Positions 1 to 11,000 are shown, counted from the stretch's first letter. The stretch is DNA of 64,000 bases from Leptidea sinapis (GCF_905404315.1 NC_066297.1:1798001-1862000); one strand, 5' to 3'. The notes: generated by a model not told the origin, from the letters alone. Made by a program: numbers and translations.

Positions 1-700
1 AAACACTCCGCGAACAGTGTTTTGTTACATCGGTTGAGTTTTCTTTGAAAAATCAATATACATTTTCCCAGTGTTGGATTCGAGCGAGTCGATGTCCAGC
101 GCAGGTTACGTACGTGAAGTTTGCAAGCTTTTTTAGCACACCAGTGTTACCAACAATTTTTTGCCCATTTTTTGTATGGTGTTGTGATTTTTTCTGATTT
201 GTGCCGCACTTCACGTTAGTTCGTATGAATTGGGTCTTCCACAATACTCGCATGCTTGGCGACCGAAGCGCCCTCACTTGTTAGTGGCGGTAATTTTAAT
301 CTCCGAAATTTTTAGATAAGCCGAGGTGATTCAATGTTAAATATTATAAGGTAAGAAACATTATATGTTTGTGATTTGTGTGGACAAATCGAATCGGGCA
401 TACTGAAATAAATAAAATTGATATAAGTTATCTTTACTTTATTAATATTAAATCAATGTACATATCAAATTAGATAAAATATGGTTACGTAATATACAAT
501 GCGCAAACACTTCATTTCATATCTACGGTTATTATCAAAATGTAAATAATGTAAATTCCACATTCGGCCGAGTCTTCACTAGATGATAGTGCGATTCAGG
601 GTTAAGTTGGAGGAGTTGAATCTCACTTTAAACATAAAAAGTGAAGAGATCACACCTCCACTTAATCCTTCACGCGAATGGCATCTTCACTCTGCTGGTG
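1..700. other. no gene recognised; possible 3' UTR
   Basis: AT-rich sequence without a convincing coding frame. AATAAA-type signals occur on both strands: minus near 443-438 and plus near 408-416. The minus-strand frame at 53-277 has no family resemblance and I leave it out. Confidence 0.4.
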
Positions 701-705
701 CACCT

Positions 706-825
706 TCAGGACCTGCGATGACGTAGGTGACTTATCGTGTGAGCTGGAAAGATAGATCTGGCAGCATTTAGCAAACTGTCAAGATCCGCTGTCCAACTCA
801 GACGAATAGCCGTGGGTTTCAGTAC
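706..825 (-). CDS. possible terminal coding exon, unknown product
   Basis: On the minus strand a pyrimidine-rich acceptor (ttttctatttgcag, AG at 827-826) opens a 39-codon frame that begins VLKPTAIRLSW and ends ISHLRHRRS before a TGA at 708-706. A minus-strand AATAAA lies near 443-438 and could serve as its poly(A) signal. The reading enters in phase 0. It could be the last exon of the minus-strand frame at 1556-1239 if a weak GTTTGC donor there is used, but this link is a guess. I recognise no domain. Confidence 0.3.
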   Translation of the reverse strand, partial: VLKPTAIRLSWTADLDSLLNAARSIFPAHTISHLRHRRS

Positions 826-1238
826 CTGCAAATAGAAAAATAAAATTATTCGGACGCTCGTGCATGAACACCGTGTGATAATCGGAGTGTGTGCGCCCGT
901 TATGAAACCGCGCGGCGCGCTATCACCACTTGAAAAGGCGAGGCACGCTCTCTGATAAGAACACTGCTTTTCCCCGTCACGTCAACTATTCTATGCCTCA
1001 ATTTAAAACGCTCGTCATCATTAACTATAAACGAGGATAATTATATTATAAATTCGTTACTAGCTCAAAGACACTATCGTTACGCAACTTTGAAATATAT
1101 TTACGCACGTTACGCATTTACTCGGAGCGGAGAAGCTCAAAACATAAAAGAGATACAAAAAAAACACAGACATTCGCAAGACCTGGTGGTTTGGTTACCC
1201 TTAAATCTTCTAACTGCAGGCAGACTTGTCGATTCCAA

Positions 1239-1556
1239 TCACAACGCAACGCAAACTTCGATAGCGAGCCGATCGATTGATGGCCCCATATTTATACACT
1301 CGATGATATCTTCAGATATGGTATCAGGAACTGCCACGAGGTACAAACGTCCACCATGATCCTGATAAGATTTGACGGTACGCCGAATCGATTGGTCGAT
1401 CCACATCGAATCGGGAACACAAACACAACTAAACCAATCACTAATATCGAGATAAGGAACCAATATTTGGAACGTTACGTGTACTTCTTGAGAACCTGGT
1501 ACTTCTAAGCCGTGCGGGGCCGATGCCTTCAGGTCGCTATCTGCAAGCGCCTCCAT
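1239..1556 (-). CDS. hypothetical 105-aa protein, single open frame
   Basis: A minus-strand frame of 105 codons starts at ATG 1556 (purine at -3, G at +4) and ends with TGA at 1241-1239. The protein begins MEALADSDLKASAPHGLEV and has a mixed, globular-looking composition rich in V, I, D and S, including VTFQILVPYLDISDWF and GGRLYLVAVPDTISEDI. Its higher GC content and codon pattern differ from the AT-rich surroundings, and it does not resemble the transposon fragments nearby. I see no signal peptide, membrane helix or zinc ligand pattern, and I do not recognise the family. It may be one exon of a longer gene that continues through 825-706. A frame on the opposite strand (1090-1359) looks like its shadow. 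Confidence 0.45.
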   Translation of the reverse strand: MEALADSDLKASAPHGLEVPGSQEVHVTFQILVPYLDISDWFSCVCVPDSMWIDQSIRRTVKSYQDHGGRLYLVAVPDTISEDIIECINMGPSIDRLAIEVCVAL

Positions 1557-1559
1557 CAC

Positions 1560-2340
1560 TGACTAGTTGTTTACAGTGAACATACATTTATTACGTTATA
1601 TCTCGTTGGCAATAGATAATTATTCTCGCTTATTTCCAGTGAATATATCATGGATGTAATATTTCAAATAATGAAGCCTATCTATCTATCTAGTTCACCT
1701 AGTTATACATACTTATATAACGTATAAAACTATCAAACATTCTCATTACTACAAGTTACAGAAAAGTTGGACGTTTATCAGCGGTAAGCCCTTGTCAGTA
1801 GGTAGGTAGATATTGTTGTTAATAATAAGTAAATAGGTCAAAAAATTATAGAATTTCCACATATATATCAATGAGTTATGCCAACAATTATATTTATCCT
1901 CCATATACTTTATCCTCCTCTAATCATTCTCGTTTACAAATAACTAGTTGCCAAGAGTACGAAGAAAATGGGAGCGTATTGCTAGAAGAAGACAGACAAG
2001 TATGCCAGGACTGTTGCAAATGGCGTGGAGACAGGGCAATGTTGAATTAATTTCACTTCATTGATGAATTAATGTCATTAGGTCAGTGGAGGACGAGTGT
2101 ACCTTTGACATCAGATGGTAAGTGATGGCTCTTGCCGGTCCTTTACACACGCTGAAGGAGTTAATTTCATACCTTACCCCTATGTGGACAAACACCGGAC
2201 ATCCAAATGGATGAACTGTAGGAACGTACGTTGGTAATTTTATGCAGCCATGTTTAATAGTTTTTATTAAGTTGACCTTTGCAATTTATATTCAATAAGA
2301 TATTTTTACACAGATATATTGCCAGGGTATAAATTTATTT
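1560..2340. other. intergenic, no feature recognised
   Basis: AT-rich DNA. A short stretch near 2070-2150 resembles a repeat tail (ggtaagtgatggctc...), but too little remains to classify it. Confidence 0.4.
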
Positions 2341-2344
2341 TCAG

Positions 2345-2629
2345 GTTTTCGCGCTGCAAAGAGCCATTAGTAGGGGTCAATTGCCCAAATCTGTTGATCT
2401 ACTCAAAGTTCAATTGGCGGTACCAAAGCGTAATGCTAGGTTACATATTATGAACAAACTAAGGTTGAGGCCTAGATTCGCTATATCGAATCTACGCAGA
2501 TCCGCCCCCTTCTGTAGAATAGTTGTCACCTACAACAATTTGGCTAAACGAGCTGGCATAGATATTTTTCGGTACTCTGCCCCATGTTCCAAAGTTAAAA
2601 AATTTACGAAAGTACTGCAATATGGTTAG
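2345..2629 (+). pseudogene. C-terminal fragment of a retrotransposon reverse transcriptase
   Basis: The plus frame reads FALQRAISRGQLPKSVD, later SAPFCRIVVTYNNLAKRAGI, then DIFRYSAPCSKVKKFTKVL before a TAG. This layout (basic helix, a short S-P-x-x-R-x-x-x-x-YN block, a DIF block, then a final S-x-x-K/F-x-K helix) is what the C-terminal tails of many insect non-LTR RT proteins look like. There is no RT core upstream, so it is a 5'-truncated relic. It is followed by a T-rich tract and an AATAAAC-like signal. Assignment rests on pattern memory only. Confidence 0.4.
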
Positions 2630-2639
2630 TCATTGTTCG

Positions 2640-3310
2640 TAGGTACTGTTTTTTTTCTTTTGTTTTTTTTTTGTTTATAATAAACATAATTATTATTTTT
2701 TATCAGCCTTTTTTACTTGTGGCTTTATTTTTGTTATATTTTTCAAAATTAACTATAGCCTTAAGATACACAAAGTAAAAAGTTTTAATTAAACAAAGAA
2801 TATATATAATTATACCTATTAAGCGTAGTTAGCGTATATACATTATAAACGATTTTTTTAATGTGTCCCATATAATATTAAGATATTTGTTTGCACGTTG
2901 GCATCCTAATAAATAAATAAAATAATAATACCTTAATAATACTCTTAAATCCATTCAACACAGAAGTGTAAGTATATTGCGAATAGTAATTCAGCGATTA
3001 TTTTGTTTCATGAAAGCTATAATGGAAATCCGACGTTAAGAGTAATAAATATATATATATATATATAGGTATATTACATAAAATTTGCCTTCATGGAATT
3101 TCATATTTACCTACTTAAATATCGAAGTCCATTGCCCGATCTGCATCTCTCAATCGTGACGTAAACACCTGGTACAAAAATAGGTTTCAATTTTTAGGCG
3201 TCCTTGCGACGGACAAATAGCTATATCATATCAGTCTACCTTGAAGTACTAATTTTAAACATTAGGTACTCAAAAATAAAACATATATTCAAACAAAAAA
3301 ACTATATTTA
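2640..3310. other. intergenic, AT-rich, with a (TA)n microsatellite
   Basis: No coding frame. A TA dinucleotide run lies near 3048-3066. Several AATAAA strings occur but have no gene attached. Confidence 0.5.
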
Positions 3311-3312
3311 CA

Positions 3313-3423
3313 ATACAATGATTACATTAAATTAACACTATCATTGGTACGCTTACCAAGAATACTAACAGCATATCCGCGTTGGATAGCAATGCTGATC
3401 CGTTGACCGAAATCGCTGCACAA
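3313..3423 (-). pseudogene. QRGNA-type transposon protein tail, copy 1
   Basis: The minus strand reads FGQRISIAIQRGYAVSILG followed by a decayed end. This matches the conserved tail (FxQRxSxAIQRGNAxSxLG) of a widespread invertebrate retroelement-associated protein. Related fragments lie at 5800-6245, 6780-6870 and 14050-14145. Confidence 0.6.
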
Positions 3424-3424
3424 A

Positions 3425-4130
3425 TAAAAAAAATACGTACCTCATGTATGAAATTATGTCAGAGTGGAGGATAAAATAAATCCTTTTTTAATGGTTATAA
3501 CGCGTAAAATTTAAACATTAATTCGGTACGCTTTAACAAGGAACCCAAAAAGAAATTGTCAGTTATTAATTTCTCATATATAGTTAACCTCAGTCACTCC
3601 TGAAAGCTTGGATCTGGAAAGGCTCCAAAATATGAGGATAAATTAAATAAGATAATTAAATAATTAACTGAAATTGAAAAAAAAAACTAACCGCACATTT
3701 CTGTTTGTAAATAATAATAATATGTTAGTTGATATTCATACAAACTATTTCTTCGTTATATTGCATCTATTATTATTAGTAATCTGCTTAAAATCCTTGT
3801 TAAATTTGTAGGTCGAAAAGGTCGGTAAATTAATGTCTTGCAATGAGAGTGGTGTATGCACCAGTAACAGGCATTCATACCAGATTATAAACTTATAAGA
3901 CCATAATTATTTTTAATGTTTTGTATGTAATGCTGTTGGTGTGTCAATAAATAAATAAATTAATTAACATTAACAACATAACAGCTCGGATGGAAATTTC
4001 TTAACAACTTGATGATAGATAATATAAGCACAGATGCTTATGGCCATACACTGATCGCTTTCCATCCAGTATGTTTTTGGTGATTGGTCTACAAGCAATT
4101 ACAACTGTCACAATTCCCAGATGGAGTTAT
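3425..4130. other. intergenic, no feature recognised
   Basis: Low-complexity AT-rich DNA with no supported gene. Confidence 0.4.
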
Positions 4131-4179
4131 ACTAACAGCAAGAATAGAAATCGGTGACCAAATGTACATCACATAGTCT

Positions 4180-4245
4180 CACGACGTAACGCTTTTGCTG
4201 ACGAACTTGCCAAAACAGACTCGCCTCTTAATGTTAGAGCTGAAG
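4180..4245 (+). pseudogene. RNase H-like scrap
   Basis: The plus frame SRRNAFADELAKTDSPLNV resembles the N-E-x-A-D-x-L-A-K segment at the end of retrotransposon RNase H domains. It runs into a stop and is probably a relic of the LINE debris that follows. Confidence 0.35.
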
Positions 4246-4639
4246 TATAGTTCAGCCAAAAATTTGTTCGGTCAGCTCTGTTTTCCTTGAACGTTATGAA
4301 GTCGATCGGGCCAGATTGCTGATCTCCCATCGTGCTGAGAACATGCGACCCTGAGTTGATTCATATTCAAATGCGTAGTTCCAGACCTATGGCAGTCAGC
4401 CGTTGACCATTCGGTCTCTAAAAAAGATTCAGATCTGGTTAATAATATATGCATGCTAACTGAGGGCTCACTGCTCTTCTTATTCATGGAGAGCATTATT
4501 TCCCGCCCGCTCTTAGTGTACCTACCTATGTGCCTTACACAAAGATGGGCGGCGGTCATTGAAAGCAAGGGAATATGGAGGCGTTACATTAGTCTGGATT
4601 TAGGCGCTGGGCGCTGCTTAGACGTCGTCGACAAATATT

Positions 4640-5200
4640 GATGGGATCCGAAGCCTGTGTATACCGGAGTTCTCCAAGGCTCTTTCTTCTCCATCAATGT
4701 TATTTTTAATGCCTCCAATTTGCATTTTTATGCAAATAACAGCACCGGAGGTTTCGTAAGTACCATGCAGGGCTCTCTTTGAAATGGGGTAACATGAATT
4801 TTATTCTAGTTTCGTGTATTCAGGTTTACCACTATTTGTCGTATCACCGCTCTATGGAAATGTTCGACGCTACCTTTAATGCCTCGTCTAGTATCGGAGT
4901 ACTTACTGGGTCTCGAAATCCCGAGCGACATCCAATTTCATGGTAATCTACAAGGCAAACCCAATTTTACTTCGAAGAGAAGTTTCTTTGAAGCCCATAT
5001 TGGCGAGTGGGTCATGATTAGATCGATATATTTTAGCACTCTATTTTAAACATAGGTCCGAATATATATTCTGAAGTATTTTTCACATCTCTCTTGCACC
5101 TGTCTAGGACACCCCAGCTCAAACCATTTGACCACGTGCTACGCAGCGTGAGATTGCATGCATTAAAAATAAAAAGTAAACTATTTAAAGCTTCATGCGA
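4640..5200 (+). pseudogene. decayed RT core of the same LINE family as 49863-50818
   Basis: Plus-strand pieces match the better-preserved minus-strand copy at 49863-50818. The order is VYTGVLQGSFFS (RT palm region PVxxGVPQGS), then LHFYANNSTGG, where YADD has become YANN, then a stretch parallel to the thumb. Stops and frame changes occur throughout. The catalytic aspartates are lost, so the copy is inactive. Confidence 0.55.
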
Positions 5201-5795
5201 TGCATTTAAAATACTAGAAATTTATATAAAATATTAGATGGCTTGATATGTATTGTGATGCCATGAGACGCGATTACGTCTATCGTCATCATTTCGTAAC
5301 TACATAACGAAAAAACATATTAGAAGAAACATTTCTTTTAATTTGCACGGCAGCCATATTGATTTTATAGTAGTTCTACATACACTGTAACAATCTCATA
5401 ATTCGAGCTATAGTGGGATGTGATATTTTTGTGTTAAACATAAGGTTTTAATTCACGTACAGATTGACTCAATTGATGAAGCAATGACCTTCCTCGCTCA
5501 GTGCGAATGTATGTACACACATGGTTATTCATATAGGTACCTAGATGATAGTACGTGGAAGAATTTCGACATGCAAGATAAGGTAGCAAAAGGCGCTATC
5601 AAACGGTGTCATTTGATAACAGCTTAGGTGTGTTTTCTGGAATAGTTATAGACAGGTGTATTATGACACTTACTTATTACTTGTAATAAACGCAAAGTTG
5701 AATACCTACCTTCTTACTTATTTTAGAAATTAGTTCTACGGTATAATTTTAGAGTCCCTTATCTTGATAAAAATATATTTGTATATTTCATGCTT
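5200..5795. other. intergenic, no feature recognised
   Basis: AT-rich DNA with no supported coding frame. A short imperfect hairpin lies near 5595-5625. Confidence 0.4.
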
Positions 5796-5799
5796 TCTA

Positions 5800-6172
5800 T
5801 CCCGCGTTGGATAGCTAGGCTGATCCGTTGACCGAAATAGCTGCCATTGCTTGGGTTTCCAGTGGCCTTATTTGGGTGCGAAGATCCGCGCCTCCATAGG
5901 CTAAGTGTCTCGATATCAAACGGCACAAAGATGTATGACTCACTGAGACTGATATATTTGCGACGCTTGCTGTCTTCAGCATTCGAAGCAGCAGCCTCAG
6001 CACCACTGACGTAAGTTGGACATTAGAAGGAGCTAGAGTGTCGACGCAAGTCACATCCCACACCAGCGCCCATCCCCGTGCCCAAGCTACGAGTATCATT
6101 CCATCAGGACGCTTGCATCGCGGCGGGCCATTTGGCTCTAAACGCCTGGTATATTAAGAGCGGCAAATGCCA
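5800..6172 (-). pseudogene. DATCVDTLA...QRGNA transposon protein fragment, copy 2 (longest)
   Basis: The minus strand reads MILVAWARGWALVWDVTCVD and then TLAPSNVQLTSVV. After a frame change it continues with AEAAASNAEDSKRRKYISLS, FVPFDIETLS and YFGQRISLAIQRG. This is the diagnostic order (PW-x-RG, VWDxTCxDTLA, KRxKY, FxPxxxETLG, QRxSxAIQRGNA) of a C-terminal module seen in many invertebrate retroelement-type proteins. At least one frameshift interrupts it. It abuts a plus-strand copy of the same tail at 6173. Confidence 0.65.
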
Positions 6173-6245
6173 AATCCAACGCGGAAATGCTGCCAGTATT
6201 CTTGGTATGCTTCCCCGTAATGATAGTATTAATGTAATGCAATCA
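6173..6245 (+). pseudogene. QRGNA-type tail, copy 3, inverted against copy 2
   Basis: The plus strand reads IQRGNAASILGMLPRNDSIN, the end of the same protein module, in opposite orientation to the fragment immediately before it. The two meet near their shared IQRG motif, forming an inverted pair. Confidence 0.55.
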
Positions 6246-6344
6246 TAGTATTGTAGATATATTTATAAGATTTGTTTGAATGAATAGTATTTCTATACCG
6301 AATGTACAAGAATTACTATCTTTACTAAAATCGAGAGATATTGA

Positions 6345-6412
6345 TTAGTATCGCTGATGCATTCAAAATATACCTTGTTGTCGTCTGCATACCGATGTAT
6401 GCCTCTGATTTT
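6345..6412 (-). pseudogene. RT active-site scrap (YADD)
   Basis: The minus strand reads IHRYADDNKVYFECISDTN. This is the YADD catalytic box of a non-LTR reverse transcriptase and is close to IHCYADDSTGDAVY in the copy at 49863-50818. Only this short block survives. Confidence 0.5.
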
Positions 6413-6436
6413 CAGCACATTATTAATATTGCAATT

Positions 6437-6625
6437 ACTATCGTCTCCTTGAGACATAAGATGTTAAGTCTCATTTGCAAAGTAATTTCACTAGCTACGG
6501 CGCCCTTCAGACCGAAACACAGTAATGTTTACACAATATTACTGCTTCACGGCAGAAATATGCGCCGTTGCGTTGTGGTACCCATAATCTAGCCGGCGTC
6601 CTGTGCAAAGGAGCTTCCCGCTAGT
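6437..6625 (+). repeat. dispersed ~300-bp repeat family R1, partial copy
   Basis: Carries the hallmark blocks ccttgagacataagatgt, ctacggcgcccttcagaccg and ggtacccataatctagccgg. Other copies lie at 7027, 12345, 16208, 18730, 21762, 22965, 25812, 26425, 51275 and 62520. The full unit runs from aataagggacgagacgagca to tcctgtgcaaaggagc. It is probably a SINE or the 3' end of a LINE. Confidence 0.7.
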
Positions 6626-6779
6626 AAATCACCAAATGCCAATTGAAGTCCGACTACTTTCTTTTTGACTTAAGTCACGCTGATAATATTACATCCAGTT
6701 ATCTTTCAGCATGCCTTACGTTTGTCGTCTTATACAGTCCTAGAGACGACCGTTTAGAATTAAGACTGTCACTCACAAG

Positions 6780-6870
6780 AATATTGGCAGAATTTCCACA
6801 TTGGTTGGCTGATCCGTTGATCGAAAAAGCTGCGAGCGCTTGGGTTGCCATTAGGCCTATTGATATAGAA
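6780..6870 (-). pseudogene. QRGNA-type transposon protein tail, copy 4
   Basis: The minus strand reads PNGNPSARSFFDQRISQ and then a decayed GNSANIL block, matching copies at 3313 and 5800. Confidence 0.5.
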
Positions 6871-7026
6871 ACATTCAAATTTTTTTTTCTATCTGCTGCC
6901 TATATTTTTTAGGATAGGTACCTCAATACCTCTAGGCATACTCTAAAACATTCCCCTTTCAATGGATCCCACTTTTAGTTTTGCAGTGTAAGAACGGTTT
7001 CATATTGTATAATTATAAAAAAAAAA

Positions 7027-7250
7027 ATTAAAATGCAAATAAGGGACGAGACGAGCAGGACCTTCAGCCGATGGAAATTGATACGCCGTGCCCATTAGAA
7101 TGCAGTGCCGATCAGGGTTCTTGAAAAACCCAAAAATAATGAGTGACACCACAATTGCGCTCGTCACCCTGATACATAAGATGTTAAGTCTCATTAGCCC
7201 AGTAATTTCACTACCTACGGCGCCCTTCAGACCGAAATACAAACAAACAA
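7027..7250 (+). repeat. R1 repeat, 5' two thirds
   Basis: Begins aataagggacgagacgagca and runs to ggcgcccttcagaccgaaat, where it breaks off into an acaaacaaac run. Confidence 0.75.
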
Positions 7251-7434
7251 ACATTAACAAGAACGACAAACATGCATTATTTGCTTTATCGGTGGTCCGT
7301 GATACGCTTGCAAATTTTGTAGAAGTAAAGTAAATAGTATTTCTTGGTGTAAGTAAAAATGGCATTCAAAGATATAATAAACATGTGCAAATATTAAACG
7401 TTACAGGCCTACATAAGTAAAGGCATAAAAGGCA

Positions 7435-7585
7435 TTTATTTTCTCAAAATTGATTCCTTTAGAATTCTTTTTGATGTCATTTCTAATATATACAACTACC
7501 GCTTCGGAAACAAATGGTGCTCTGAGAGAAAAGAAGCGGCGCAAGAAACTCTCCCAGCATTCTTTCCAGTAGAAGTGGGAAGAGC
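7435..7585 (-). repeat. jockey-like LINE 3' end
   Basis: The minus strand carries a block with gcgccgcttcttttctctca and aatcaattttgagaaaataa. It matches the plus-strand segment at 56865-57005, which ends in the same way. The frame is too decayed to translate. Confidence 0.5.
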
Positions 7586-7589
7586 CGAA

Positions 7590-8110
7590 GCGCGGGGGGC
7601 TAAATCTGCGCGAATGATCGTTAGTATGGAAGATGTACTACCTACTTATGTTATTATCATTGCTTTTCAAGTTTCAATCTCAAGTAATAATATATAGCGT
7701 ACTGAAATATATTCATAGAAGAGATAACACAGGTTTAGAGATAGGCTTCGGATAAAACAGGGTCAACGGACCTTGTTCTAATCACTAGGGCGCAGCTTAC
7801 TGATACAAATCAAAAGTTCTACTAAATCAGACTTCGCCCCTTTAAAATTGTTATAATGATTTGAAGAAGGGCATGATTTAATAAATCACTTAAAAAGTAG
7901 GTATGTAAGTATGAATGTGCTTTTTGATACATAATTAAAATTTTGAAATTCATCAATAACTTTTGTATTAATTTACATTTACTTTTTTGACTAACTCGTG
8001 TAAGACATTGACTATTTGACGTTTCAGTGTGTCTGTTGCATCATTTTACATTTTACATATTATATTGTAATTTGAAATGATTTATAAATCGATGTACTTA
8101 AATGTAAATC
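7590..8110. other. intergenic, no feature recognised
   Basis: AT-rich DNA with no coding frame or recognisable repeat. Confidence 0.4.
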
Positions 8111-8114
8111 TTGA

Positions 8115-8270
8115 TATAAAAGAGTAAATTGATTTTCTTGCTACTTCTTCTCACTAGTTCAACCCTTTACGAAGTAGCGGTAGATTCAATAAGAAAAATA
8201 TTTTTTTTGACATTCATAAGTGTCATTTACGTGACCTACGTGAATAAACTGATTTTGATTTGATTTGACA
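8115..8270 (+). repeat. jockey-like LINE 3' UTR (constag-type end)
   Basis: Contains ttcaaccctttacgaagtag and ends gaataaactgattttgattt. The same end occurs at 17345-17480, at 49200-49362, and in reverse at 35954-36120, where it belongs to a LINE with RT sequence. Confidence 0.65.
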
Positions 8271-8274
8271 TTAT

Positions 8275-8735
8275 GGTTGTCACAGTTTCTAGCAAACTCG
8301 CTACTGTGCTTATGTAATACATACCTAATAAAAATAGTTTGAAAACACTAAAAAACATGCTTGGGTTGAAAAGAAAATGGTTGAAATTTAATATCAACAT
8401 CAATTCCTGCCTTATTGATGATAGATGAAAAATTATATAAATTAACAAAAATCTTATTTTGCATATTGAAAAATAGAATAGTATTGCCAAATTAATGTAA
8501 TATCATTGGTCCTCGATTAATACACAAAGTTCGAAAATCTGGCCGTTTAAAGGAGGTCAAAATCACGCCCGAATGATTCGGTTACAAAGAAAACATACTT
8601 TTTATTAACTTAACCTGTTATATCTTGATAAGATCTTGTCATTAAACGGTGACAGCAATGTATGTATCCGTAAGTTAAACGAAGAGTAGATAGAAAGGGA
8701 CAAAAACGGCCGTTAATGTCCCTTCTTTTTAACCA
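8275..8735. other. intergenic, no feature recognised
   Basis: AT-rich DNA without supported genes. Confidence 0.4.
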
Positions 8736-8805
8736 CGTATGCTGCAGAACTAAGTTTATTAGCCGATCCTTAAATAAGGGGGCCCCATTATAATTTTATA
8801 TGGTA
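8736..8805 (-). pseudogene. jockey-like RT fragment
   Basis: The block cgtatgctgcagaactaagt and the following aggggg-cccatt stretch match 37305-37370 inside the nested LINE. There the minus frame encodes LSSAAYAVKKI. Confidence 0.5.
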
Positions 8806-9009
8806 AGAAACTAGCGACCGGACCTGGCTTCTCTGATACGACTCATGGACCTTCGAGCTTGGAGAATACTCTCACTTGGGACCAGCAACCTAATCATGAA
8901 ATGTCGTGACCTCTGGAATTGCAAATGTTCTTTTTGGGCGATGTTTTCACGTCACCATTATAATAAAAGAAAGGGTGTGTGTATCGTGCACTTAAAAAAT
9001 GTTTTAACC

Positions 9010-9345
9010 GAACAAGTTTTTGTCTTCTAGCGCATTTAACACGGGGAGTTTCCGAAGAGCTGTTCCACCTGATTCTTGTCGCCAAATTTGCATCGATATC
9101 TCTCCACCATCTGGATATGTGGTGGTCCTCCACATTGCTGCTTTCAAGGAGCTTTCTTCCACATACTACAAAGCTGTAGAATGAGCTTCCTTGTGCGGTG
9201 TTACCGGGACGATGCGACATGGGTACCTTCAAAAAAAAGCGCGAACATCTTCCTTAAAGACCGCCAACGCTCCCGTGATTCCACTGGTGTTGCAAGAGAA
9301 TGTGGCGGTGATCACTTAACACGTGAGCTTGTTGCCGTTGTCCAC
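9010..9345 (+). pseudogene. LINE family L1x C-terminal fragment, copy 1
   Basis: Plus-frame pieces include RGVSEELFHLILVAKFA, HHLDMWWSSTL and FLPHTTKL, followed by a GRCDMGTFKKK-like end. This is the conserved C-terminus (HHLDVWRSSTVRFSRSFLPR, then TKLWNELPCAVF) shared by copies at 12775, 15625, 24040, 49863 and 52430. There are several frame changes. Confidence 0.65.
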
Positions 9346-9429
9346 TCTTATACAGGATGTAATATTTAAGTGTGAAAAGTTGATTCTTCCGTAACTATTA
9401 CAGATATAAAAAAAAAACTACATTTAAAA

Positions 9430-9888
9430 AAACCGACTTTAAACTCTGAAAAGTATCAAATAACAAAAAATTTAATTTAATACACCTCTTATGCAAACCT
9501 TTACCTTTAATATTTATGAAAAACTATTATTTATATGTGCTGCCTATTGATAGGTTTTAAGTCAGTGCCAAGCCCTAAACAAAATAAAACTTAATATTAT
9601 AAACAGCTTACTTGCTGTTATTATTTAGGTTGTCTGGCCACGCGTGTCTGTCCGCTTGGGTTGTTTTGTTCTAGACGAACCTATCCCGCTCAAAATCACG
9701 TGTGGCGAGTGTAGGTTACCTTTATTACATTTGGCTTGGCACCGACTTCAAAGCTATCAATATGTAGCACATATAATGTAACACAAATAATAATATTTTA
9801 TTAATATTAAAGGTAAAGGTTTGCATAAGAGGTGTATTAAATTAATATTTAAGTTATTTGATACTTTTCAGTGTTTGAAGACGGTTTT
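9430..9888. repeat. fold-back element with ~85-bp inverted arms
   Basis: The left arm (9430-9514) and right arm (9803-9888) are near-perfect reverse complements, for example atacacctcttatgcaaacc against ggtttgcataagaggtgtat. The ~290-bp interior shows no coding frame. A third arm-like copy lies at 27250-27365. Confidence 0.7.
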
Positions 9889-9900
9889 AGTGTCAGTTAA

Positions 9901-10217
9901 TCTTATATATAAAATTCTCGTGTCACAATGTTCGTTCCCGTACTCCTCCTCCGAAACGGCTTGACCGATTCTCATGAAATTTTGTGAGCATATTGAGTAG
10001 GTCTGAGAATCGGCTAACATCTATTTTTCATACCCCTAAATGTTAAGGGTGGTCCACACGTTTTTTGAATTTTTTTGACATTTTTTTTAAATTTGTTGGA
10101 TTATGAGTCAGCATTAAAAAATACATACAACTTCAAATTTTCACCCATCTACGATCAACAGTTACTTTTGTATCGCGATTTTAATATCGGCAATACAACG
10201 TTTGCTGGGTCAGCTAG
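9901..10217 (+). mobile_element. non-autonomous Helitron
   Basis: Starts TCTTATATATAAAATTCTCG and ends GCTGGGTCAGCTAG. It is flanked by A at 9900 and T at 10218, the expected Helitron insertion between A and T with no target duplication. It is 317 bp without coding capacity, so it would depend on an autonomous RepHel protein elsewhere. Confidence 0.85.
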
Positions 10218-10224
10218 TAATAAT

Positions 10225-10732
10225 ATATAATCAACCTGAATGATAACTCCAAAAAAAAATCCGTAGACAGAAAACAATTATGTCATCCAGGAAGACGAAA
10301 ATTTTCATATAAATGTTAGTTACCTTACTCCTCCGAAACGGCTTTACTGATTTTTACCAAATCTTATATGCATATTCAGTAGGTCTGAGAATCGGCTACT
10401 ATCTATTTTTCATCCCCCTAAATGTTATAGGGTAGTCCACCACAAAAAAAAATTTAATTTTTTTATTTTTATTTTATTATGATTCAGCATTGAAAAATAC
10501 ATTTAAATTTAATATTTACGCCCTTCTACGATCTACAACTGTTTTTGTATCACGATTTTTATATTATTCTGTTCCATCCACCAAACCGATATAGGGTTGC
10601 AAGATGGCAATCGAATACAATAATTGTAGTACGATATATTTGGTAGGTCTGAGAATCGGTTGCATCAAAATTTTAATCATTGATTTTTTTTAATATGTTA
10701 TATGGCAATACGACGTTTGCTGGGTGAGCTAG
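10225..10732 (+). mobile_element. second Helitron of the same family, 5' end unclear
   Basis: Shares tactcctccgaaacggct and gtaggtctgagaatcggcta with the preceding element. It ends ggtgagctag at 10732, followed by T. It carries about 190 bp of extra sequence relative to copy 1. Its 5' terminus is not clean. Confidence 0.7.
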
Positions 10733-11000
10733 TATATTATAAATATATAAAACTATAAGGAAATATATTAAATAACTGACTTTATATTCAATATTTCACG
10801 TGTCTCTCGTCCCATCGTTTCGCTGTTTGAGTCAACAGCTCCTGAAAATTCCGCGTGACACATTCTAGACACGAATTGAAGAACATTTAAAAAAAAGTCA
10901 ACATATTTTTAGGTTTATAAAATTACTTACTAGTTTTTATATTGGACAGCAAATTCATGAAGAGCCAAAACGCTTAGATACATATCCTTTTATATATCAA

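Noticed and set aside
53..277. 74-codon minus-strand frame
   Set aside because: No family motif, no splice context, and repeat-rich surroundings; not supported as a gene.
1090..1359. 89-codon plus-strand frame
   Set aside because: Antisense to the more gene-like minus frame 1556-1239, and of poor composition.
7000..7365. 121-codon minus-strand frame and its plus-strand partner
   Set aside because: Both are readings of the R1 repeat; the same frames recur in other R1 copies.
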